Shown here: piece after piece, positions 57,684 to 64,000 of the stretch | How positions within the stretch are numbered: position 1 is the first letter of the stretch | Layout of the letters: every line of letters begins with the position of its first letter | The notes under the pieces: model-generated | What the model saw: only the letters and a program-made list of their open reading frames with translations | Told to the model about the DNA's origin: nothing | Databases searched by the model: none | Position numbers and translations under genes: made by a program | Assembly (NCBI RefSeq): GCF_005862305.2 | Contig: NZ_CP054024.1 | Location: forward strand, 1 to 64,000 | Origin: Rhizobium indicum | GTDB lineage: Bacteria > Pseudomonadota > Alphaproteobacteria > Rhizobiales > Rhizobiaceae | Direction: 5' to 3' | DNA: 64,000 nucleotides

Positions 57684-58637
57684 ATGGCCGAGTTCTCTTT
57701 GAACCAACTCGATCTCAACCTCCTAAGGACCTTCGACGTCCTCATGCGGGAGCGGAGTGTGACCAGGGCTGCGGACAGACTTGGGCGCACCCAGTCAGCC
57801 ATAAGCCATTCACTGAGCAGGCTTCGCGACGTGTTTAAAGACGACCTCTTCACCCGAGAAGCGGGGATCATGGAGCCGACCGCCCGGGCGAAAGAATTGG
57901 CGGAGGTCATTTCCCAGGCCCTGCACGAAATTCGGGTGGCGGTGGACCGACACCTCAATTTCGATCCGACGACCACCTCTAGAAATTTTCGGATTGGCCT
58001 TTCGGACTATACGGCCGTCACCTACTTGCCCGAACTGATCGAGAATTTCTCGATGCTCGCGCCCAATGCTTCGTTGAATGTGGTCCACGCCAGGGAACCC
58101 GACGCACTCGGATCGTTGAAGAACCGCGAAGTGGAATGCGCGGTGCTTGGCAACCCCAAGCTCGATGCCGAGCACTTCGAGGTCGTGGAGCTTTCGAGGG
58201 ATCGGATGGTTTGTGCTGGATGGACTGGAAATCCGGCGATGGCCGACATGTCGCTGGATCGTTACCTCGCGTCGCCGCACCTTCAGATATCCGCGGACGG
58301 CATCGCAGCCGGCATCGCGGATATAACCTTGCAGAAGCTCGGCCTTCATCGAAAAGTGGTTGCAACGATACCGCACTATCTCGTTGCTCCATGGGTCATC
58401 AAAGGCACGGAGCTGATTTCGGCGTTCGGCGACGGCGTGTTGCTGGCACTCTCTGAAGAAAGCGAGACAGCGATCGTTCCTCCGCCGCTCGAACTTCCCG
58501 ATGTCACTATTTCGTTGATCTTCGATAGATCGAATGAACTAGACCCCGGGCATGTGTGGTTTCGGAACCTGATCAAAGACGTGTCTGACAGACAGAGGAC
58601 GCTCAAACAAGGCGTCTACGAACGACTGGAGCTTTGA
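57684..58637 (+). CDS. LysR-family transcriptional regulator
   Basis: The N-terminal winged HTH is typical: LNQLDLNLLRTFDVLMRERS, then VTRAADRLGRTQSAISHSLS, and a NodD-like effector domain follows to 317 aa. It is divergent from the binding-protein/aminotransferase genes and convergent with the RidA gene, so it probably controls the whole transport and catabolic cluster. Confidence 0.9.
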   Translation: MAEFSLNQLDLNLLRTFDVLMRERSVTRAADRLGRTQSAISHSLSRLRDVFKDDLFTREAGIMEPTARAKELAEVISQALHEIRVAVDRHLNFDPTTTSRNFRIGLSDYTAVTYLPELIENFSMLAPNASLNVVHAREPDALGSLKNREVECAVLGNPKLDAEHFEVVELSRDRMVCAGWTGNPAMADMSLDRYLASPHLQISADGIAAGIADITLQKLGLHRKVVATIPHYLVAPWVIKGTELISAFGDGVLLALSEESETAIVPPPLELPDVTISLIFDRSNELDPGHVWFRNLIKDVSDRQRTLKQGVYERLEL

Positions 58638-58701
58638 ACGCGCCTGCGGCCTGAAAAGCCGCGTTTGCGATAAACCGCCGAAAGGGGCATACAGGCATTT
58701 G

Positions 58702-59169
58702 TCAGTCTAGCTCGAACAGGGCTTCGACCTCGACTGCGGCCTGCAATGGCAGGGAAGAAACCCCGATGGTGCTCCGCGCGTGCCGCCCTTGCTCGCCGAA
58801 AATCTCAAGGATGACGTCCGAGGCACCGTTCATGACGCGTGCGTGCTCGGAAAACGAAGACGTCGCAGCGATGAACCCACCCAGTCGAACGACCCTCTTG
58901 ATCTTGTCCAGGCTTCCAAGGCTGGCTCTAGCTTGAGCTATGACATTGATCGCGGCGGCCCGAGCAGCTCGTATTCCGTCTTCGACAGAGACGTTTTCCC
59001 CGAGCGATCCCAACGCCACGAGTATGCCATCGGGAGACACGCAAAGCTGCCCTGAAATGAACAGGAGGTTCCCGACTTGGTGAGTTGCGACGTAGTTCGC
59101 GACCGATCCGGGCGGTTTCGGGAGATCGATGGCCAGTTCTATGATGCGCTGCTCGAAAGAAGAGTTCAT
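58702..59169 (-). CDS. RidA/YjgF-family protein
   Basis: ATG at 59169 with AGGA upstream gives 155 aa: PPGSVANYVATHQVGNLLFI, SGQLCVSPDG, AAINVIAQARASLGSLDKI and RHARSTIGVSSLPLQAAVEV. This is the longer RidA subgroup (about 155 aa). RidA proteins deaminate reactive enamines/imines from PLP enzymes, which suits the class V enzyme nearby. It is the third gene after permease and ATPase. Confidence 0.9.
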   Translation of the reverse strand: MNSSFEQRIIELAIDLPKPPGSVANYVATHQVGNLLFISGQLCVSPDGILVALGSLGENVSVEDGIRAARAAAINVIAQARASLGSLDKIKRVVRLGGFIAATSSFSEHARVMNGASDVILEIFGEQGRHARSTIGVSSLPLQAAVEVEALFELD

Positions 59170-59192
59170 TGGCAAGTCCTGTCCTTCGGCTT

Positions 59193-59216
59193 CTGTGGCT
59201 GTGGCTGTGGCTGTGG
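59193..59216. repeat. perfect (CTGTGG)4 hexamer repeat
   Basis: Four exact tandem copies of CTGTGG (CCACAG on the coding strand) start 24 nt upstream of the RidA ATG, in the short gap after the ATPase gene. Copy-number changes would alter the leader spacing. Confidence 0.9.
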
Positions 59217-59258
59217 ATAGATGAATTTCGGAGGGCGGTCCGGGAGTTTTTCCGCGCG

Positions 59259-60062
59259 TCAGAGGACGCGCGCCAAAAACTCACGTGTTCGGGGAGACTG
59301 CGGGTTGGCAATCATCTCTCGCGGGTTGCCGGATTCGACGACAAGGCCGCCGTCCATGAAGATAAGCTGATCGGCAACCTCGCGGGCGAACCCGATTTCA
59401 TGCGTCACGACTACCATGGTTATTCCCTCGCGCGCCAGACTCTTCATCACCTCGAGCACCTCGCCCACGAGCTCTGGATCGAGTGCGGATGTCGGCTCGT
59501 CAAAAAGCAAGACCTTTGGGTTCATCGCGAGCGCCCGTGCGATAGCCACGCGCTGTTGCTGGCCGCCTGACAACTGCCTCGGGTAAGCGTCCCTCTTTTC
59601 GGCAAGGCCCACCCGTTTGAGAAGTTCAATCGCCTTTGCCGTCGCCTGCGCAACCGGCTCCCGCTTCACGCGTAAAGGAGCCTCCATAAGATTTTCGATC
59701 ACGGTCATGTGAGGAAACAAGTTGAACTGCTGGAAAACCATTCCGATCTCGGCCCTGCGCTGGCATATCGCGCTCGGCGGCAGTTCGTAGAGTTTGTTGC
59801 CTTCTAGGCGATAGCCAACGAAGTCTCCGTCGACGAGCATCAACCCGCCATTGATTTCCTCGAGGTGATTGATGCAGCGCAGGAATGTGCTCTTTCCCGA
59901 TCCCGAAGGGCCGATGATGCAAGCGACCGAGCCGGACGGCACCGTGAGGTCCACGCCTTTGAGCACCTCGAGATGGCCGTAGGATTTGCGGATGCCTTTG
60001 GCATGTACCATCGTCGTAGATGCGATCCCGAAGCGCTCGTGATGTGTGCCGGGTGCAGTCAT
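59259..60062 (-). CDS. polar amino-acid ABC transporter ATPase
   Basis: Walker [19 protein letters not shown]-loop [14 protein letters not shown], signature [18 protein letters not shown], Walker [18 protein letters not shown] and switch [16 protein letters not shown] are all present. ATG 60062 overlaps the permease stop by 4 nt and gives 267 aa. It energises uptake through the adjacent permease. Confidence 0.93.
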   Translation of the reverse strand: MTAPGTHHERFGIASTTMVHAKGIRKSYGHLEVLKGVDLTVPSGSVACIIGPSGSGKSTFLRCINHLEEINGGLMLVDGDFVGYRLEGNKLYELPPSAICQRRAEIGMVFQQFNLFPHMTVIENLMEAPLRVKREPVAQATAKAIELLKRVGLAEKRDAYPRQLSGGQQQRVAIARALAMNPKVLLFDEPTSALDPELVGEVLEVMKSLAREGITMVVVTHEIGFAREVADQLIFMDGGLVVESGNPREMIANPQSPRTREFLARVL

Positions 60063-61000
60063 GCCAGCGCCTCCTTCCGACCGATCTTGGCCAGGTTCCC
60101 GAGTATTGCCCTCGTGATTCCGGGATTGATGCGATGCTCGTCGCGGCTGAAATGTTTTTCCAGGTAGAACTGACCGACAGACATGATCGAGACTACGGCG
60201 AGGTACCAGAAAGACACAACAATGAGCAGAGGGATGGTCTCGAACGTCCGGGCATAGATGGACTGGGCCGAGTACAGCAGATCGCCCACAGCGATGATAC
60301 TGACCAGAGAGGTCGTCTTGAGAAGGTTGATCGTCTCGTTTCCGGTCGGCGGAATGATTATTCTCATCGCTTGGGGAAGGACAATCCTCCTCATCGCCAG
60401 GCTGGGATTCATCCCAAGACATGCCGACGCCTCGTACTGGCCCTTGTTGACCGACTTCAATCCGCTCCTGACGATTTCGGCCATATATCCCGCTTCATGA
60501 AGCGAGAGTGCGACGATGGCCGAGACCAGTGGGGTCATGATGTCATTTGTAGACACCGAATACACTGTGCCGACCCCCGGCAGCCAAAGCGTGATATCTT
60601 TGACGACGATCGACAGATTGTACCAGATGATCAACTGGACGAGAGCTGGAGTGCCTCGGAAGAACCAGACGAAGGCCGCAGCGGGCACAGAAAGCAGCTT
60701 GCTCGGAGACAGCATCATCAATGCGGCGATGGTTCCCCCGAGAGTGGCTAGGGCCATCACGACCGCTGTGATTAGAACGGTTTGCCAAAGACCATCGAGT
60801 ATGAGTGGGTTGAACAGATATTGCGCGACGATGGGCCACTGAAACTCGGGATTGGAAATTGCTGACCTGATCATGCCGGCGACCGACACTAAGACCAAGG
60901 CGACGGCCACCCACCTCCAAGGGTGTCGAAGTGGAACGATGGTCAGTTGTTCCGGGTCGATCTTGTCGGCCGATCTCCTTGTGGATTGACTACCAGTCAT
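60059..61000 (-). CDS. polar amino-acid ABC transporter permease
   Basis: ATG 61000 follows GGAGG. The 313-aa inner-membrane protein has the HisM/GlnP pattern [20 protein letters not shown] and the EAA-type loop [24 protein letters not shown] (split here). An N-terminal cytosolic stretch of ~35 residues precedes the first membrane segment. One permease gene only, so it probably forms a homodimer. Confidence 0.92.
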   Translation of the reverse strand: MTGSQSTRRSADKIDPEQLTIVPLRHPWRWVAVALVLVSVAGMIRSAISNPEFQWPIVAQYLFNPLILDGLWQTVLITAVVMALATLGGTIAALMMLSPSKLLSVPAAAFVWFFRGTPALVQLIIWYNLSIVVKDITLWLPGVGTVYSVSTNDIMTPLVSAIVALSLHEAGYMAEIVRSGLKSVNKGQYEASACLGMNPSLAMRRIVLPQAMRIIIPPTGNETINLLKTTSLVSIIAVGDLLYSAQSIYARTFETIPLLIVVSFWYLAVVSIMSVGQFYLEKHFSRDEHRINPGITRAILGNLAKIGRKEALA

Positions 61001-62110
61001 ACTCGCCTCCGCTTGACTAGATGGGCACATTCAGTTCCCGATGTCTGGGCTGTCCCCCGATTAGCGCGGTCACCCACGTCTCGAAAATTTTGATCTCGCC
61101 TCCCTTCGTTGTGAGGCCCGACGGTGCATTCAATCAAATTAATAATTCGCATCGTGAAAATGCACGCGGTGCATGACGATTAAAAACGTGGCGGGACCAC
61201 CCGCAGGCCATCCTCAAAGGCAAGGGGGCTCGCCCAGTACAGCCGTCTTAAAACGGGCGAAAAGCTGCGACGCCGCGTCTTGCGGGTTCGTTACGATTCC
61301 GGGAGTCCGTCTGGGCATCATGTCCTCGCTCAAAATACGAGGACAAATTGCCAGATCGGTGCTCACGAAAATCGATCTAAATCCGACGCGACTTTTGTCC
61401 GCGACTTAGTGAAATCGCTGTCCCGAACTTTGTGCAACCCGCAATCCTTGCGAAGCGGCTGATAGCCAGTGACGCCCTGGGCGAAGAGCAGACCCTTGCG
61501 CGATTGACATGCCTTACCCGTTCCGCAATCAACACTTACGCTCCCCGCAAATGCGACTCCGATCTTCATCCTCTGGGCCCGGCGTTTTGACCATTGCGCA
61601 TACACGTGGCTCGCCGCGCTTGAACGCAAGCAGTGCTCGGAGCAGGCCTCACCATCAATCTTATCGTCAAGGCGGCTCGTTCACGTCCATGAGGCGCTGT
61701 CGAAGGAGACTTGTATTTTCCGCTGCGGCCTTCTGGTGCTTCCTCTTATCGACTTCTCGGAGTCCCGTCGTGATGGTTGTTGGCGCGGCCTGCCGGTTCC
61801 ACACGTCGATCTCGCACGCGGCCGCGTCGTATAGACCACCGCCCGCGGCAAACACCCTTGCTCCCGTCAGCCCTCAACCCATCTCTCACATATTGACGTA
61901 GCCGGAAAAAAGGTCCTCCGCGATTGCCACTGGAGGCGTTTCCCCACATCGTTGAGTGGAAACGCCGAGTCAGAAAACCTGCGGGGTCGCGGCATCCATA
62001 CGATCTGATGCCGGGTACAATGCGCTTTCACATGCGCCGATCTCGGCCGTTCGGTAGAAGTTCGACTGCATTGGTCGGTGCACGCATGTTTCGCAGTTTC
62101 TTAACAGGGC
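61001..62110. other. 1.1-kb region with no recognised intact gene
   Basis: Directly upstream of the permease, a short minus-strand frame (about 61017-61133; TTG start possible) reads LTTKGGEIKIFETWVTALIG and stops at 61017; it could be a leader peptide or the tail of a lost gene. The rest holds only short frames on both strands with no ribosome sites or family motifs. The region probably contains the transporter promoter and decayed sequence. Confidence 0.4.
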
Positions 62111-62602
62111 TCATAAAGGCTCATTGGAAGCTGCCGGATTTTGGCCGCGGCGCACCTCATCCCTCCGCACAACGGAGGAAAGAGCGAACGCCGTAAGGGT
62201 GTCCCGTACGCCCGGGAGCTCGGATATCAGCTGCCAGATCTGGCGAATTCGATCGGCTCGCGGAGATTCCACTCTGACGACGAGATCGAAATCGCCCGTC
62301 ATCACATCGCAAGCGACGACCTCTGGAATTGTCCGCAAAGCTTGGATGACCTCGCCACCCCTCATACGGTCCTGGCGGTAGACAAACATCAATGCGGTGG
62401 TGATCGGGCTATCGTTTCCGCCATCCCCAGTGACGATCGTGTAGCCCTTGATGAAGCCCTCGCGTTCTAGCCGTTCTATCCGAACGCGAACAGCATTACG
62501 GGACAGGTTGACCTTGCCCGATAGCTCAGCGTGAGAGGCCCGTGCGTTGGTCCGCAGCGCGCTTAGGATTTGTTCGTCGATGCGGTCGAGAAGATATCTC
62601 AT
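62111..62602 (-). CDS. Lrp/AsnC-family regulator
   Basis: N-terminal HTH (LLDRIDEQILSALRTNARAS, then LSRNAVRVRIERLEREGFIK) and a RAM ligand domain (IPEVVACDVMTGDFDLVVRV). The 163-aa length is normal. Its ATG overlaps the stop of the kinase-like gene by 4 nt, so it is last in a three-gene unit aspA-(kinase-like)-lrp and may respond to an amino acid handled by it. Confidence 0.9.
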   Translation of the reverse strand: MRYLLDRIDEQILSALRTNARASHAELSGKVNLSRNAVRVRIERLEREGFIKGYTIVTGDGGNDSPITTALMFVYRQDRMRGGEVIQALRTIPEVVACDVMTGDFDLVVRVESPRADRIRQIWQLISELPGVRDTLTAFALSSVVRRDEVRRGQNPAASNEPL

Positions 62603-63405
62603 GCCCGACAGGCCGGTTGCCGGGCAACTGGGCCAAATCCCGAAGATTCAAATGCGCGTACAGCCGCCTCAAGCATATAAATCTTGTCCTTTTTGCTAGC
62701 ATAGTGTCTGGCGGCGGATGCGAGGACGAACGCGGGAAGTGCTTTCTTTTCCGCCTCAGTCAGCTGTCTTACACTCTCATAGCCTGCCAAGATGGCCCGG
62801 GCTTTCTGTTCGTCCAGCTCTCCAGCCGGCTGGCTCGCCCAGCTAATGAGAACGCCCGCAATCTCAGAAATCAGCACGTCATCGTGCCGGAGCCGGAAGT
62901 TAATCACACCGCTGACGTTCTCTCCGAGGAAGAAGACATTGGAAGGTACCAGGGCTCCATGCAGGGCACCCGTTGGCAACTCATCCAGAGAATGTTTTCG
63001 CCCCCCTTGCAGGATCACGTGGATCCGCGCCATGAGGCGGCCGAGATTTTCGGTCTTTTCTGGCGTTGGATTGTTTGTCGATGATCCCGCTACAAAGCTC
63101 ACGATGGCAACAAGGCGACCGGCGGCCTGGAAGGTGGCGTCGCCATCAACCGTCCGCGTCGGTTTAGGACATGGAATACCCCTGTTGTTCAGCTTCTCCA
63201 TCGTTGCGAACGCGCGTTCCAGATCCAGCGGCTCGGCGCCGTTTTCGAAAAGCGTGACGATGAATTCACCGCCCGCTGTCCGGAAAAGATAGGTCGTTTC
63301 CCTGTCACCGTCGGCAATACCGATCACCGACGACAACGATGTCATACCGTAGGCTGCGGCTATCGAGTTTCGGTCTTCGTCGGATATTTCAGTGAAAACG
63401 GCCAT
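62599..63405 (-). CDS. homoserine-kinase-II-like (ThrB/APH fold) protein lacking catalytic Asp
   Basis: From ATG 63405 (GGAGGGG upstream) the 268-aa protein follows ThrB type II: MAVFTEISDEDRNSIAAAYG, GEFIVTLFENGAEPLDLERA, GIPCPKPTRTVDGDA and SNVFFLGENVSGVINF. But the catalytic loop, normally HADLFPDN, reads HGALVPSN (H149, A151 instead of Asp, N156), and the metal Asp of IDF is Asn (N169). It is therefore likely a pseudokinase or has another role. It overlaps the aspA 3' end by 17 nt. Confidence 0.8.
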   Translation of the reverse strand: MAVFTEISDEDRNSIAAAYGMTSLSSVIGIADGDRETTYLFRTAGGEFIVTLFENGAEPLDLERAFATMEKLNNRGIPCPKPTRTVDGDATFQAAGRLVAIVSFVAGSSTNNPTPEKTENLGRLMARIHVILQGGRKHSLDELPTGALHGALVPSNVFFLGENVSGVINFRLRHDDVLISEIAGVLISWASQPAGELDEQKARAILAGYESVRQLTEAEKKALPAFVLASAARHYASKKDKIYMLEAAVRAFESSGFGPVARQPACRA

Positions 63406-64000
63406 CTTTCCCCTCCGTCCAACCACTTCTTGAGAAATTCGCAAACTCCGCGGTATCTCCATAAATCTGATGAACCTGGCTTTCCGTCAGACCTCTTTCT
63501 TCTTCGACAACATCTCGCAAGTTTCTCTTTTCGACCAGCGCCTTTTTGGTAAGATCTGCCGCTTTGCTGTATCCGATGAACTTCGCCAGCGGCTTAGCAA
63601 GAACGAGAGATTGGTCGAGCAACGCCTGGCAACGATCGACAACAACTTCGATGCCATCGATGCAGCGTTCCTTTAAGATCACCATGCCTCTGGTTAGCAT
63701 GCGCATCGACTGCAGGATATTCAAAACGATGACCGGCTCCATCGCGTTCAGCTGCAGTTGACCGGCACTGGCGGCGAGCGTCACCGTAAGATCATTGCCG
63801 ATAACCTGAAAGCTAATCTGGTTCATCATCTCCGGGATGAAGGGATTGACCTTGCCAGGCATGATCGACGAGCCGGCTTGGACCGGCGGCAAGCGGATCT
63901 CTCCCAGACCGCCACGGGGACCGCTACTCAACAGCCGAAGGTCGTTGCAAACTCTTCGTCAGGTTGAAAGCAATGCGCTTAAGCACGAAGGAGACGAATC
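63389..64000 (-). pseudogene. aspartate ammonia-lyase-like gene, 3' part, frameshifted
   Basis: The frame carries the fumarase/aspartase signature VQAGSSIMPGKVNPFIPEMM and continues to the C-terminus at 63389. Upstream the frame breaks: LKRIAFNLTK is in one frame and CNDLRLLSSGPRGGLGEI in another, joined if one base of AGTT (about 63950-63953) is removed to give K-I-C-N. So the gene has a 1-nt insertion, or this is a sequencing error. The rest of the gene is outside the window. Confidence 0.75.

Noticed and set aside
59193..59216. CRISPR-like repeat
   Set aside because: Simple tandem hexamer without spacers; no cas genes in the window.
61509..61901. 130-residue frame in the 1.1-kb gap
   Set aside because: Arg/Ser-rich shadow-like composition, no ribosome site and no recognisable domain.

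Overview
The window reads as part of a large repABC replicon (secondary plasmid) of a fast-growing rhizobium, most likely of the Rhizobium leguminosarum/etli group. The grounds are a complete repA-repB-repC operon with a probable antisense RNA and parS-like palindromes, a DUF1612/helix-turn-helix protein of the RHE_PE00001 type, a plasmid thiCOSGE operon behind a TPP riboswitch, and an imuA-imuB-dnaE2 cassette with the alphaproteobacterial LexA box GAAC-N7-GAAC. No tRNA, rRNA or CRISPR array was seen. Gene functions come from motif reading only.

Layout. 1-6.7 kb: plasmid accessory genes (DUF932 fragment, small protein, large ParB-like protein) separated by GC-rich hairpins, a HEPN-type two-gene unit, a ProQ/FinO RNA chaperone and a metallo-beta-lactamase-fold protein. 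7-11.2 kb: replication and partition. 11.6-14.1 kb: tyrosine recombinase and DUF1612 protein. 14.2-37.2 kb: a dense island of defence-type genes: GHKL ATPase with nuclease-like tail, decayed UvrD-type helicase, KAP NTPase, IS66 scar, OLD-type ATPase/nuclease, SbcDC, a five-gene minus-strand run (HEPN-like protein, Shedu-type nuclease, PP2C phosphatase, kinase with FHA-like tail, kinase with cold-shock-like tail), and a subtilase/metallo-beta-lactamase pair. 37.2-41.9 kb: decaying genes (frameshifted type-3 copper protein, ABC ATPase scrap, two genes cut by in-frame TAG) and a candidate small RNA with four hairpins, each showing CCUCCUCCC in its loop. 42-48.7 kb: DNA ligase and SOS mutagenesis cassette. 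48.8-53.4 kb: thiamine operon. 53.7-55.3 kb: fragments and small genes. 55.4-61 kb: a LysR-associated amino-acid-type ABC transporter with a PLP enzyme and a RidA protein. 62.1-64 kb: Lrp-type regulator, a homoserine-kinase-like protein lacking key residues, and a frameshifted aspartate ammonia-lyase.

How it fits together. RepA/RepB with parS segregate the plasmid, RepC replicates it, and the antisense RNA sets copy number. The thi operon is vitamin-controlled and imuAB-dnaE2 is damage-controlled. The kinase/phosphatase genes overlap by 4 nt and so are probably co-regulated; their position behind a Shedu-type nuclease suggests a phospho-signalling defence operon. The most interesting items are that operon, the kinase/cold-shock fusion, the four-loop anti-Shine-Dalgarno RNA, the protease/metallo-beta-lactamase pair and the GHKL-nuclease protein.
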